This document shows positions 1-9,891 of a DNA stretch of 64,000 nt, in pieces; the first letter of the stretch is position 1, and every line of letters starts with the position of its first letter. Position numbers and translations under genes: made by a program. Source of the stretch: DATMNR01 sp963702765 (GTDB lineage Bacteria > Chloroflexota > Ktedonobacteria > Ktedonobacterales > Ktedonobacteraceae); the NCBI GenBank assembly GCA_963702765.1, contig CAVPEB010000042.1:102011-166010 (forward strand). The letters run 5' to 3'. The notes beneath the pieces were generated by a model that was not told the origin of the DNA, searched no databases, and saw only the letters and a list, made by a program, of their open reading frames with translations.

Positions 1-107
1 CGCCCAAAGGTGATAATCGGCTTGGTAATCTGAAAAGTGCTACCGGCCAAAGGCCCCGTAAGAAATCTGATCGAAGCCAACTCCTGGGGCTTATTAGTTC
101 CATTCAT
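1..107 (-). CDS. FHA-domain protein, N-terminal fragment
   Basis: The frame opens at ATG 107 and runs off the window edge, giving 35 residues. A GGAGGAG ribosome binding site lies about 10 bases upstream. After a short polar leader the peptide reads RFLTGPLAGSTFQI and then an ITFGR-like stretch, which is the first beta strands and the GR turn of a forkhead-associated (phosphothreonine-binding) domain. FHA proteins usually act as readers of serine/threonine kinase signalling. What follows the FHA domain lies outside the window. Seen: start, RBS, FHA-like opening. Inferred: the function. Confidence 0.6.
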   Translation of the reverse strand, partial: MNGTNKPQELASIRFLTGPLAGSTFQITKPIITFG

Positions 108-318
108 AGTAAGTTAATCTCCTCCCTGCTTCTTGTTCCGTGGCAATTATACTGTAGAGGAGTATTTACTGTAAACTAAGACCTGGGAGATGTCAATAAA
201 GCGTCATCTCATGTATAGTAATATCGAAACACCTGCTCATAAATGGGTGCAAAGGCTTTGCCTCTTGACGGGATTAGTCCCTGCCAAAACACTGTGGCAT
301 CCCTATAGACGAAGATTT

Positions 319-405
319 AGGGGTGCAGAGGGCAACGCCCTTTGCCGGGGTGCGGAAGCGAGTCCCGCTCATCACAAATTCTTGCGCCGCCGCAGGCGGC
401 GCAAG
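319..405. repeat. Dispersed repeat with two hairpins (GCAGAGGGCAA family)
   Basis: A stretch reading GTGCAGAGGGCAACGCCC, then TTTGCCGGGG, then about 35 bases later GCCGCCGCAGGCGGCG. Both parts fold into GC-rich hairpins. The same layout recurs at about 31517-31597, and its first half at about 30725-30760, next to a transposase remnant. It is not part of a recognisable gene; the short frame crossing it (190-408) has no protein-like character. Confidence 0.6.
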
Positions 406-554
406 TGAAAAAAACCAGTCATTTATCAATCAAGGAGTATATCTAATGTCCCTGGAAGAAAAAACACCAGATAGATGGCTCAAATAACATAGGGGAACCT
501 TCTATACTCGGAGAACCAGAAATCACCTCAGACAATTCAAAAGAAATAGAGTCT

Positions 555-1085
555 GTGCCACCAACAGTCAAAGGACAACTGGCAGAACTGCTAAGAGCAG
601 TACGAACCAAAGATGACTCGTCGCGTGATTTCCTCCTGCGCGTCGTGCAACCTGGATTGGCCGGCTTGATGGACGGATCCGTCTCGACCCTGGCGCCCAT
701 CTTTGCAACTGCCTTCGCCACACACAACACAACGACAACATTCCTGGTAGGCATGGCTTCAGCAACAGGCGCGGGCATCAGCATGGCATTTTCGGAAGGG
801 CTTTCCGACGACGGCCAGATCACCGGACGTGGCAGCCCCGCTGTTCGAGGGGGCATCACAGGAATCATGACCTTCTTTGGCGGCTCGCTGCACACATTGC
901 CATTTCTGATCTCCAGCATACATGTAGCATTGCTAGTCGCTTATGTCGTGGTCGCTTTCGAACTGGTGTTAATTGCCGCCATTCGCCACCGTTATTTCGG
1001 GACGAACTGGTTCATCTCAATGCTGCAAGTCGTGGGAGGAGGAGCGCTTGTCTTCGCGGCAGCCTTCATCTTTGGCAATGCCTGA
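555..1085 (+). CDS. VIT1/CCC1-type (MbfA-like) iron/manganese transporter, membrane protein
   Basis: A 176-residue membrane protein of the VIT1/CCC1 superfamily. The conserved opening PGLAGLMDGSVSTLAP is followed by a small-residue helix ending in GAGISMAFSEGLSDDG, then HTLPFLI and two more hydrophobic helices. This is the arrangement of the membrane half of MbfA-like ferritin-VIT proteins, which move Fe2+ or Mn2+. The in-frame start used here is GTG 555. A better start exists at ATG 446 behind AAGGAG, but it is one base out of phase. Deleting one A from the A6 run at 459-464 joins the two into an about 212-residue protein with an acidic leader. The ferritin-like half of MbfA is absent. Confidence 0.75.
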   Translation: MPPTVKGQLAELLRAVRTKDDSSRDFLLRVVQPGLAGLMDGSVSTLAPIFATAFATHNTTTTFLVGMASATGAGISMAFSEGLSDDGQITGRGSPAVRGGITGIMTFFGGSLHTLPFLISSIHVALLVAYVVVAFELVLIAAIRHRYFGTNWFISMLQVVGGGALVFAAAFIFGNA

Positions 1086-1100
1086 ATAGTTATTTTGCTT

Positions 1101-1337
1101 TTATACTCTGGCGGAGCGATGTATCTCTTGAGGAGCGATCCCTGCATGGGAAAGCAGCGCTGGATGCTCAGCACATCCATAACAAACCGAAGAAAGCACA
1201 TAACTGTGTGGATTTCGTAATAAATGTACATGATGACTGCACAGCTTATGCCCGCACTTTGTGCAGGTGTTTATATTCAACAGCGTGAGAGGTTTATTAC
1301 ACTGTGAGCAATTGACATGGGCGCTAAAAAAACTCAT
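1101..1337 (-). CDS. Small zinc-ribbon protein
   Basis: 78 residues with an AAGGAGAA ribosome binding site just upstream of ATG 1337. Three cysteine pairs (CSQC, CTKC and CYGC) and interspersed histidines (GHKLCSHHVHLL) suggest one or two zinc knuckles resembling FYVE or B-box type ribbons. It is convergent with the VIT-like gene, separated by 15 bases. No specific family can be named; a role in protein or nucleic-acid binding is only an inference. Confidence 0.55.
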   Translation of the reverse strand: MSFFSAHVNCSQCNKPLTLLNINTCTKCGHKLCSHHVHLLRNPHSYVLSSVCYGCAEHPALLSHAGIAPQEIHRSARV

Positions 1338-1474
1338 CGCTCAATTCTCCTTGAAAACGTAACCGAGAAGAGCCATAAATGAAAGTTAGTATGCGCTAAA
1401 TTCCGACTATTCTAGTATGATATTAGCACACCCTAATATGTTTCGTCAAGGTTATTGCCAGTCACTGTTCTATC

Positions 1475-1575
1475 ATCACTTCGTGTCACCCAACATCCCG
1501 TGCCACCCAATTCCCCATGTCATCCAACTCCCCTTGTCATCCTGAGCGTCAGCGAAGGATCTCGTAGCCCAGTCA
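1475..1575. repeat. Degenerate 17-bp tandem repeat ending in a TGAGCGTCAGCGAAG element
   Basis: Three or four near-copies of a unit resembling TGTCACCCAACATCCCG run in tandem from about 1485. The last passes into GTCATCCTGAGCGTCAGCGA, a member of the dispersed family also found near 4015, 32945 and 42466. The surrounding 1338-1810 holds no convincing gene; the long frame across it (1455-2435) is a shadow of the TIR gene. At 1598-1624 a GC-rich GGGCACCC / GGGTGCCC inverted pair is also present. Confidence 0.5.
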
Positions 1576-1810
1576 CCCGTGCCACCCCAACCCCTCCGCC
1601 GGGCACCCGCGAGGGGTGCCCCTACATTTCATTTAGGAGCAACCGACGCGATCGTCCAATACCAGAAAGATGTTTCAGTATATTTCGGGTAATTCACAGG
1701 CTCTTTAAATCCATATTTTACCCTTGCCACTTTATCCTCCAATCGTCTATACTTCAAGCAATACATCAAAGCTGTGTTCAACTGCCAGGCGAAGGAGGAC
1801 GAAGCGAGTC

Positions 1811-3994
1811 GTGGACACCGAGGAACACACCAAAGACTTCTTCATCAGCTATACCCACGCTGACCAGCGCTGGGCCGAATGGATCGCCTGGCACCTGGAA
1901 GAGGCAGGCTACCGCACTATGCTCCAGGCCTGGGACTTCCTGGCGGGGAGCAACTTCGTCCTCGAAATGGATAACGCTGCCAGGCAGGCTACTCACACCA
2001 TCGCTGTCCTCTCGCCTGACTATTTCACGTCCCAGTTCACGCCCTCAGAATGGGCAGCAGCGTTCAAACGCGATCCCACAGGAGACCAGGGACTGCTCGT
2101 GCCTGTGCGGGTACGACCCTGTGACGTGGAAGGATTGCTGGGACAGGTCGTGTATATCGACCTGGTGGATCAGGACGAAGCGGCCGCTCGTGCTACCTTA
2201 CTGCACGGCATCAAACACAGAGCGACGCAAACCCAGCAGTCCTCCTGCCTTTCCCTCTACGCAGCAGGCATCCCGTCACCAGAGCATCCCTCTTTTCCAG
2301 GAGCCTTGCCAGCCGTGTGGAATATCCCCTATCCACGCAATCCCTATTTCACGGGACGCGAGGAACTGCTGCATCGCCTGGCCGATTCGCTCCGAGCAGG
2401 AGAGACGGTGGGTATCTCCCAACCACAGGCGGTGAGTGGCCTGGGAGGCGTCGGCAAGACGCAGATTGCGCTGGAATATGCCTATCGCTACTACCAGGAC
2501 TATGATGCCGTGCTCTGGACGCGTGCTGATACCCAGGAGGCACTCATCTCCGGCTTTGTGGTCTTCGCAGCCTTGTTGCAGCTTCCGGTGCAAGAGGAGC
2601 GCGATCAACTCAAGATTGTACAAGCCGTCAAGCACTGGCTCACCAGCCATACACGCTGGTTGTTACTGCTCGATAATGCCGATGATCTCGCCCTTGTACG
2701 GGACTTTCTGCCACCTGCGGGCAGAGGGCACACCTTGCTCACCACGCGTGCTTCCAGCATGGGCAAACTGGCACACGCCCTTGAGGTTGATGCTCTTGAC
2801 AGCAAACCGGGCGCTTTGCTCTTGCTACGCCGTACCGAGAGACTGGCACCTGATGCATCACTGGAGCAGGCCACTGAAAGTGAGCGCGCCGATCGCCCTT
2901 TCTATCTCACAGGAACTTGGGGGACTGCCCCTGGCGCTTGACCAGGCGGGAGCCTACATCGAAGAGACGAAGTGCAGCCTGGCCGATTACCTGCAGTTCT
3001 ACCGTACGCAGCGTGCTGAACTACTCAAGGCACGTGGAGGGCTGGTGCTCGATCATCCCGAGCCGGTGGCAACCACCTGGTCGCTCTCGTTTGCCGAAGT
3101 CGAAAAGCGCTCTGCTGCTGCGGCAGACCTGTTGCGAGTATGTGCCTTCCTGCATCCTGATGCCATTCCCTGAAGAGATCATCACCGAGGGTGCTGCAGA
3201 GCTAGGATCCAACTTGCAAGCCGTGGCACAGAATCCTCTGGTTTTCAATCAAGCCATCGGGGTGCTGCTCTCCTACTCGCTGCTCAAACGCCAGCCTGAG
3301 GAGCACCTGCTGAGTATGCATCGCCTGGTGCAAGCGGTGCTCAAGGATGGCATGGATGAGTCCACCTACCATCAGTGGGCTGAGCGGGTCGTGCAAGCGG
3401 TCGATGACGGCCTTACCCAGAGGTGGAGTATCGCACCTACGCCCGCTACGAGCGTTGCCTGCCCCATGCCCAGGAGTGCGCGCAGCTCATTGAGCAGGAA
3501 CAGCTCACCTCGTTTGCTGCCAGACGTTTGCTTTATCAAACAGGCATCTATCTTTAGGAGCATGCACGCTATGCCGAAGCGGAAGCCTTCTACCTACACA
3601 GCTTGCGCATCACGGAACAGGAGTTGGGTCCTGACCATCCAGATGTGGGCATTACTCTTACCAACCTAGCGAACCTCTACACTGAGCAGGGCAAGTATGC
3701 CGAGGCCGAGCCGTTATACCAGCGCGCCTTGCGCATCTGGGAACAGGCGCTGGGCCCTGACCATCCCCAGGTAGCTTATCCACTGAACGGGCTGGCGAAT
3801 CTCTACAAAGAGCAGGGCAAGTATGCCGAGGCCGAGCCGTTATACCAGCGCGCTTTGCAGCATCTAGGGAACAGGCGCTGGGACCCGACCATTCCCTCAC
3901 ACGAACAGTCGTGCGGAACTATGCAATGCTGTTGCGCAAGATGGGGCGAGAAGCTGAAGCGAGCGAGTTGGAAGCGCGCTTTCCTTCTTCCTGA
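1811..3994 (+). pseudogene. TIR-NB-ARC-TPR (bacterial NLR-like) protein, decayed
   Basis: The likely start is GTG 1811, behind GAAGGAGG. An N-terminal TIR domain (about residues 8-135, FFISYTHADQRWAEW, then VLEMDNAA with the usual glutamate region) is followed by an NB-ARC ATPase (P-loop GLGGVGKTQ, Walker B LLLLDNADD, GLPLALDQAGAYIEE). C-terminal tetratricopeptide repeats of the kinesin-light-chain kind follow (LANLYTEQGKYAEAEPLYQR, twice). Continuous homology needs frame changes near 2905, 3165, 3410 and 3865 and read-through of a TAG near 3555, ending at TGA 3994. Such proteins act as STAND sensors, with TIR effectors that often hydrolyse NAD+ in anti-phage defence. With five lesions this copy is probably dead, unless some are sequencing errors. 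Confidence 0.8.
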
Positions 3995-4008
3995 GAGGTG
4001 TACATCCG

Positions 4009-4180
4009 ATTGTCATCCTGATCTAGCAATTGTCATTCTGAGCGTTAGCGAAGAATCTCGTAGCCCAGCGCGTGAGATCCTGCGTTTCACTAAGGATGAC
4101 AATTCCGGGCGTTGGATGACAAATGAAGATTGAGATGATAAGGTGAGATCGGGATGACAGGGCGAGATCAGGATGACAAG
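4009..4180. repeat. Cluster of GTCATYCTGAGCG dispersed repeats
   Basis: Immediately after the NLR-like remnant, the motif GTCATCCTGA / GTCATTCTGAGCG occurs repeatedly, along with its complement (GGATGACA). Two near-identical 18-bp units GTGAGATCGGGATGACAG / GGCGAGATCAGGATGACA precede position 4180. The same family occurs at about 1540, 32945 and 42466. It occupies the gap between two genes and is not coding. Confidence 0.6.
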
Positions 4181-4187
4181 CACAATC

Positions 4188-5774
4188 CTACCCCGCCTTA
4201 TGCAACGTAATATCCCCCGTACTCACCGTCAGAGCCAGCACTGCTGTAGGAGACGCGCCTGGTGTGAGCGGGCCATAATAACTTGCCGAGCCATCGCTAT
4301 TCTGCTGAACGTTCAAGTTGAATTCATTGGCATTGATTTTGCCATTATTCGTGCTGGCATCGAGGGTGAGATTTGATGTGACAGCGCTTAACGTGACAGT
4401 CACACTGCCGGTTCCGCTCTTAAAGCTGAACCAGGGATGAGTATTCTGTGTGGTGTTCGTGGTGCACGGAATAAGCCCTGTATCTGCCGCCTGACCGGTG
4501 ACCAGGTTTCCTGCAAAGGTAACATTCCCAACATTGGTTTGCAAGCAGGAACCCTCCGATTGAAGTCCACCACTTACAGCAATGTTGCCTGTATTATTCG
4601 TGAGTGAAAGCAAGCCGTTGAAATTTTGAACGGTAATGTTTCCTGACGCTATAATGTTCGCGCTGAGACTGAGTTTAAACGGGGGACTTGGGTTGACCGT
4701 TTGAGGCAAGACAATCGTCAGATCAACGGAATCGCTTGAACTGGCAAGGAGGCCACTACTGGCGTCTGGTACTGTCGCATTCACGATCAACGTACTCTGA
4801 TCACTACTCGTAGAGACATCCACCTTGATGCGTCCAAATTCCTTAGCAGCATCGCTACTGCTTCCAGCCTGTACCTTCATAACACCAGTGAGCGATCCCT
4901 GTGTTGCAGTAGGATCAACCATAATGCTGATGTTACCCACACGATTATGTACCTGTACTTGAGTGACATTGGCTGTAAGAGGCAGCGTCTGCTGGGCTAT
5001 CTGCTTTGAATAGCTGCTTTTGCCAATACCTCCAACTCCAATATGAAGGGGCGAGTTTCGCAAAAATAAGAACGCTACAGCAGCCAGGATGAGCGCAATC
5101 GTGATCACACCACCTGCACAGCCAATCAGAAGTGTAGACCACACACGGCGTTGTCTCTTTTTCGGCGCTTGTGGTGTCTGTGTCCTGGGCCGCTGGCGAT
5201 AAGCCCGTCCATCATACTCTTGAACTTGGGGATCTCCATAGGAGCGGCTGTGCTGCCGTGGATACATATATGCATCGTTGCCTTCCTCGTAATAATATTC
5301 AGGCTGGCGCTGGCGCATTCTCAGGCGCGCCTCGGCTTCCGCGCGCGATCGCCTGGACATGCGATGCTGTTGATGATATCTTTCATCGAGTTCATCATAG
5401 GGGTCAGGGCGTTCATGAAAGTCCCGGGTCTGGCGCGGTCGTTCCCTACGTGGTTCCGTAGTATATTCGTAACCGTCACGGTATGAGCGCGTGCCCTGCC
5501 TGGGTCGTCCATAGGCATCATAACCTTGTCGCGGATCAGTATTCCTATTTGGATCAGGACGACGCACTGGACGTTTATCGTTGCTACCAGTCCTGTCTTT
5601 GCCAGTTTCGTGGGAACCACCAGTTTGTTGTGGACGTTGTCTCTGGCGTGTAGAAGGATCATCATAAGCGTCACGAGATGCACGCTGCGGCTTCTGGGGA
5701 GGTTGGGACTCAACCTCGTCCTCTTCAGCAGGCTCTTCCCACGACTCTCGAGATGTGTCGTTCTCATTGCTCAT
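4188..5774 (-). CDS. Membrane-anchored DUF4097-like beta-helix protein with long disordered N-terminus
   Basis: 528 residues. The first about 210 are disordered and rich in R, Q, Y, P and D (repeated RQRPQ/YDDP-like text). They are followed by one membrane span (LIGCAGGVITIALILAAVAF) and then about 270 residues of short beta-strand repeats rich in N, T, S and G (NNTGNIAVSGG, FNGLLSLTNNTGN). That pattern fits the putative-adhesin family DUF4097, predicted here outside the membrane. The cytoplasmic basic tail resembles those of other actinobacterial and chloroflexal anchored proteins. The gene stands alone, convergent with the NLR remnant. Surface role inferred, partner unknown. Confidence 0.6.
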   Translation of the reverse strand: MSNENDTSRESWEEPAEEDEVESQPPQKPQRASRDAYDDPSTRQRQRPQQTGGSHETGKDRTGSNDKRPVRRPDPNRNTDPRQGYDAYGRPRQGTRSYRDGYEYTTEPRRERPRQTRDFHERPDPYDELDERYHQQHRMSRRSRAEAEARLRMRQRQPEYYYEEGNDAYMYPRQHSRSYGDPQVQEYDGRAYRQRPRTQTPQAPKKRQRRVWSTLLIGCAGGVITIALILAAVAFLFLRNSPLHIGVGGIGKSSYSKQIAQQTLPLTANVTQVQVHNRVGNISIMVDPTATQGSLTGVMKVQAGSSSDAAKEFGRIKVDVSTSSDQSTLIVNATVPDASSGLLASSSDSVDLTIVLPQTVNPSPPFKLSLSANIIASGNITVQNFNGLLSLTNNTGNIAVSGGLQSEGSCLQTNVGNVTFAGNLVTGQAADTGLIPCTTNTTQNTHPWFSFKSGTGSVTVTLSAVTSNLTLDASTNNGKINANEFNLNVQQNSDGSASYYGPLTPGASPTAVLALTVSTGDITLHKAG

Positions 5775-6008
5775 ATGGATACGTACTCACTTTCAGGTCG
5801 TTACCAGCGAAAGCTCGTGAACTGCTATGTTGATAAAACGAGTCATCATTCTATGGGACTCATTTTACCATATTGCACATCTTCCTAAAGTAATACAAAC
5901 GTACATGCGATTTAGTTTCTATTAATCCTACCAAGCTTGTAGCCAGACACTTGATGTGCTATTCTGCTTCAAGATGATATAGAGTAATAGAAGGAAGAAA
6001 AACAGGCA

Positions 6009-7751
6009 ATGTCGGAAAAAAAGCAGCAGAAGGTGTTTGTTCCATTACGTGTACGATTGCGAACGCCCGCGGAGCAAGCGCAATCAGAACACGAGCATCC
6101 TTCTTCCATCTCGCCCACTCATCCTCCAACAATGCCTGACCACGCTCAAGACTCCTTGATTGTGCCTCTACCCAGCGGAACGGAGTCAGCACAGCGCACG
6201 CAACAGATCAAAGAACTAATACGTCTTGGCAATGTCCTGCGTGCGGAACTGGGATTGAATGAAGTGCTTCAACAAATCGTTGCCTCGATCAGTGCATGTA
6301 CCGGTTTTCATATGGCCGTTATTAACCTTGTAGAAGAAAACAATCAGAAGACTTCACCTGTCGCTTTTTCAGGTGCTTCGGATGAAGGTCAACGCTTGAT
6401 CATCGAAAACCCCCTGACGCTTGTTCAAATGCATCGCTTGATGCGTTCGGAGTTTCGTATCAGTCAGAGCTACTATATCCCACATCTCTATGCGGATATG
6501 TACGCGGATATAGTGGGAATAGTCAATAAAACAGAGGATGATTACGAACCAGGTGGTTGGCATCCTGAAGATTTGTTGATCGTACCCTTATATAGCCCAA
6601 GGCAAAGGAAGCTTCTTGGTGTTCTTTCTCTCGATGATCCCGACGATGGCAAAATACCCACAGTCGAAAGCATGGAGATGGTCGAGCTTTTTGCGAATCA
6701 GGCCGCTATTGCTATTGATAGCGCTCGTATCTTCCAGGAACGTGAAGCAGAGCGTGTAGCCCTCGAAGAAGCGATCGTCTTGCTACGCCAGGATCTGGAA
6801 CAGGTGCAGCGCGGTGATCTGCGCGTGCGCGTACAATCTTCACACCAAAAACTTCAACCTGTAGTCGAAGCCATCAACATCACGATTGAGGAGATCAGCG
6901 AGATACTGGGCAGCGTGCAAATGGTGACCCAGGCAGTCGATGAACATGCGCAGGGGGTGCAGCGCAGTTCTCAGGTCCTTGTTCGTGATACCACGCAGCA
7001 GGAACGACAGGTAGGGCAGATCACGCAAATCGTCGAAGAAATGGCAAGCACGTTGAAAAGTGTCACCGAGCAATCTGATACGGTCTCTTTTGTTGCCAGG
7101 GATGCATCTGAAGTGACCACTGAAGGGCAGAATCAAGTAGCTCGTGCTGGTGATGGAATGCGCCAGGTGCGGGAAACGACTATGCATTCTGCCCGTGTTA
7201 TGAAACGCCTGGGTGAAAGTGGCCAGGAAATTAACGATACCGTCATGGAAATAACTGACCTGACCACGCGTATGAACCTGCTGGCGCTCAATGCAGCGAT
7301 CGAAGCAGTTCGAGCAGGTGAGCAAGGGCAGGGCTTCGCGGCCATTGCCCAGGAGATCCGCACCTTAGCTGTGCATAGCGCGGAAGCATCGCGTAAAGTC
7401 GCGACTCGCCTGCGCGCTATTCAAAGCGAGACCTCGGCTGTTTCACAAAGTGTTGAACAAAACATTCAGCAGGTGGTAATGCAAACTGAACTGGTTACCC
7501 AGACCGGTGTTGCCCTCGAGGCCATTAGCATCGTGACTGAGCAGATGGCAGACCTGGTGCAGAATATCTGCACCGCCGCCGAAAGCCAATCTCAAAGTTC
7601 GAAAATGGTTGTGTATGCCATTGATGAGATTTCGCGCATGACAGGTGAGATTGCCGAGCAAACCGGTAATCTGAATCAATCGCTTGCCCACCTTGTGGAA
7701 ATGACGAATTCTCTACGGTCGAGAATGTCTGTGTTTCATGTCGCGGGGTAG
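6009..7751 (+). CDS. Soluble GAF-domain methyl-accepting chemotaxis-like signal transducer
   Basis: 580 residues starting at ATG 6009 behind AGAAGGAAG. A GAF sensor domain spans about residues 65-245 (LGLNEVLQQIVASISACTGF to FANQAAIAIDSARIF), then a HAMP-like linker, then an MCP signalling domain. The hairpin tip is conserved (NLLALNAAIEAVRAGEQGQG, FAAIAQEIRTLA). No membrane span is seen, so this is a cytoplasmic transducer. No CheA or CheW gene lies nearby. The last 15 codons (TNSLRSRMSVFHVAG plus stop) are duplicated at 14157-14203 with only synonymous changes, so the 3' end is a likely integration site. Confidence 0.85.
   Translation: MSEKKQQKVFVPLRVRLRTPAEQAQSEHEHPSSISPTHPPTMPDHAQDSLIVPLPSGTESAQRTQQIKELIRLGNVLRAELGLNEVLQQIVASISACTGFHMAVINLVEENNQKTSPVAFSGASDEGQRLIIENPLTLVQMHRLMRSEFRISQSYYIPHLYADMYADIVGIVNKTEDDYEPGGWHPEDLLIVPLYSPRQRKLLGVLSLDDPDDGKIPTVESMEMVELFANQAAIAIDSARIFQEREAERVALEEAIVLLRQDLEQVQRGDLRVRVQSSHQKLQPVVEAINITIEEISEILGSVQMVTQAVDEHAQGVQRSSQVLVRDTTQQERQVGQITQIVEEMASTLKSVTEQSDTVSFVARDASEVTTEGQNQVARAGDGMRQVRETTMHSARVMKRLGESGQEINDTVMEITDLTTRMNLLALNAAIEAVRAGEQGQGFAAIAQEIRTLAVHSAEASRKVATRLRAIQSETSAVSQSVEQNIQQVVMQTELVTQTGVALEAISIVTEQMADLVQNICTAAESQSQSSKMVVYAIDEISRMTGEIAEQTGNLNQSLAHLVEMTNSLRSRMSVFHVAG
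7704..7750 (+). repeat. Attachment-site candidate, left copy (3' end of the chemoreceptor gene)
   Basis: 47 bases encoding the C-terminal TNSLRSRMSVFHVAG plus the first bases of the stop of the chemoreceptor-like gene. 43 of 47 match positions 14157-14203. All four differences fall in third or synonymous codon positions (CTA CGG versus CTT AGG, GTG versus GTA, GTC versus GTT). The intervening 6.4 kb carries the McrBC-like cassette. The arrangement is typical of elements that integrate into the 3' end of a gene and restore its reading frame. Confidence 0.55.
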
Positions 7752-8139
7752 TAGCTAATTCCTATACCGAATGAAGTCTCAGCCCTACTTCTCTGTTTTC
7801 TCTCTGGATTGCCTTCTCAGGCTGATTGAGAAGAGAAATAAATTGGTCTCATGTTCTCAAGATGGTCATTTTTGGCATGTCAGGCCAAGTAATTCTTGCA
7901 ACCTTTTTGTCGTGCTGTCAATATTAAAAGAGGTCTCTTTATGAGGTAGGGTTCGAGGGGGAACTCATCCTCAAGTGTTCATAATAGTTCGTAGAAGTTC
8001 ATTTCACGTTCAATTGATTTTGAATTTTTGTCCATATCGTATCGTCATGCTTCGTAACAGTATTTCCGCTTTGCTATTAATAATGAAAGAAACTTGGTGT
8101 GCTTCGTATTGTAAAATAAGCAGTTTGAGTCTCTAAGCT
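7752..8139. other. Non-coding gap at the left edge of the restriction cassette
   Basis: AT-rich 388 bases between the chemoreceptor stop and the convergent DUF2357 gene. I see no gene, no strong terminator with a T tract and no clear repeat, apart from a 14-base match (7755-7768) to 19570-19583 that could be chance. Confidence 0.5.
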
Positions 8140-9891
8140 TTATAGCAAACGAGCTGCGTGTAAAAGATTTTTAATCTTCTTTCTTACTTCTACTTTCTTA
8201 GCAGAAGCCATATCGGGTACAAACGGAAGAGCACCTACTTTGTTTGGGTGTTCCTCCCATATTTCATCGCCTGGATAGAGAATATAGGCGTTGGAAACAA
8301 TTTTGCGAATCCGTGTTGGATAACCTGGGCTTTGAGGTTTATAACAGATAATATCTCTATACTCTCGCATATCATCTCTACCATGCTTTGTAGGCTTTCG
8401 TGAACCCACCGCTCCTTGCCATTTATATTTCACGTCGAAGATGAGAACCGATATAGGTTGATCCTCTTGATAAACCTCAATTGCTAAATCAGGAGTTCGC
8501 TGGTCGTGAGGATCATTTAAGTTCGCAATTAAACTAGAAATGGCTGAAACAGAGGGGTTGTTCTTGGATAGATAAATCGGCTCGTACCTTAGTTCAACCC
8601 TGATATCATGTTTTTTCATTACAATACTCGCAGCATTTTTGCGGATCTTAACTTGGAAGAAGTTACGGTCTACTTCATAGAAAATTGTATTAGATGCAAC
8701 GATGTAACCGCTAGTTTTCAGCTCATCTACGATTATTCTTGTGATTTCAAATACCGACCACACTTCATAAAGATCGCTTACTTTTTGCATTGTCAGTTCT
8801 GTCAAGAAGCGCTGTGAATCAAGGCTAATAGTAAGCTCCTGCTGAAGATAAAGGTAGATTTGGAAAAATCGGCTATAAAATGGATTTTTTAGTAAAATTT
8901 GAGTTGCTTTTCCATAGACGTCTGATGGCTTCACTGACTTTAGAAAAGTCTCACTAATCCACGAAATACATTGAAGCATCATTTTATCGCATTCTTTAAC
9001 GACCAAGGTGAGCTGCTCAATTTCTGGTTCTAAACGCCTAACGGTGTTTTTCCAATTCATACTATGGGCTATTCTATAGTCTTGCTCAAGTCGTTTCAGT
9101 TCACTTTTCGCCCGCTGTTGAATAAAAAAAAGTTTTGCTACTAGTTGGTGTTGAAGAAATTGCTTAAGTAGTCTGTTCTCGTATACATCATAAGTTAAAA
9201 TGTTTTGTGGTACCATCCAAGTCTCTGGGAGACTATTATGACCATATGCCTCATAAATTTTTTCTGGTAATTTAAGAACACGATCTGGAAGAGGTAGCGT
9301 TTCACTGGAAAATTGGTAAATTTCATGCAAGAGACGCTGTTCATATTGTTTCTGCAAAAAGCGATGAGGATTACGATGAATATGAAACATTACATCTTCT
9401 AATTGGTTCATAACCTCTTTCATGAGCTTATAGTCCCTGAAAGGGGAGTTCTCTTGTTCACGTAGCTGAAGAATAGCTTTCTCACTTATAGATGAGTTGA
9501 GGCGAATTAATAAATCTACCGTGATTTTATCAAGATCAGCTAGCATTCTCTCATAACGGGCTTGGGAAAGCTTTTCAGGCATTACACGTACCTTTGCAAA
9601 TTGCATTGGATGTCCCGGAGCGCTTACTCGCAATTCGCATAGCCCTGCGTATCCCAGGGGAGGACGCCATTCCCAATAACCACTATACGAAGATTTGAGT
9701 TGTTCATCTTCAGCAAAGATTATAATACCTGGTGGTGCGTTTGGTGTAACTTCGAGCTTATTTCCTTCTTTACTTTCACTATTGCATTCGTATGCTCGGG
9801 CTTCCAAATTTTCATTATTCGGCTGAAAGCTCAGCGGCTTGTTATTAAGTGTAAGCCACATATCAGCGCCAGAAATTGACATAACCATCAC
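8140..9891 (-). CDS. DUF2357 / PD-(D/E)XK nuclease-like subunit of a McrBC-type system
   Basis: 583 residues. The N-terminal part is beta-rich, the centre is a long helical DUF2357-type region (about 150-330), and the C-terminal third carries a PD-(D/E)XK core: DLAIEVYQ, then LIFDVKYKW about 15 residues later, then DMREYRDI. This is the architecture of the endonuclease partner of McrB-like AAA proteins, analogous to McrC. It overlaps the upstream mcrB-like reading frame by 29 bases, as expected for a translationally coupled pair. Codon use is more AT-rich than the flanking core genes, consistent with acquisition. If the upstream AAA gene is truly disrupted, this nuclease may be uncoupled or silent. 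Confidence 0.75.
   Translation of the reverse strand: MMVMSISGADMWLTLNNKPLSFQPNNENLEARAYECNSESKEGNKLEVTPNAPPGIIIFAEDEQLKSSYSGYWEWRPPLGYAGLCELRVSAPGHPMQFAKVRVMPEKLSQARYERMLADLDKITVDLLIRLNSSISEKAILQLREQENSPFRDYKLMKEVMNQLEDVMFHIHRNPHRFLQKQYEQRLLHEIYQFSSETLPLPDRVLKLPEKIYEAYGHNSLPETWMVPQNILTYDVYENRLLKQFLQHQLVAKLFFIQQRAKSELKRLEQDYRIAHSMNWKNTVRRLEPEIEQLTLVVKECDKMMLQCISWISETFLKSVKPSDVYGKATQILLKNPFYSRFFQIYLYLQQELTISLDSQRFLTELTMQKVSDLYEVWSVFEITRIIVDELKTSGYIVASNTIFYEVDRNFFQVKIRKNAASIVMKKHDIRVELRYEPIYLSKNNPSVSAISSLIANLNDPHDQRTPDLAIEVYQEDQPISVLIFDVKYKWQGAVGSRKPTKHGRDDMREYRDIICYKPQSPGYPTRIRKIVSNAYILYPGDEIWEEHPNKVGALPFVPDMASAKKVEVRKKIKNLLHAARLL

Noticed and set aside
190..408. 72-residue frame
   Set aside because: Crosses a dispersed repeat, RRRRRR ending, no ribosome site.
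1455..2435. 326-residue frame over the TIR gene
   Set aside because: Shadow frame with S/P/R-rich text; the TIR frame has clear motifs.
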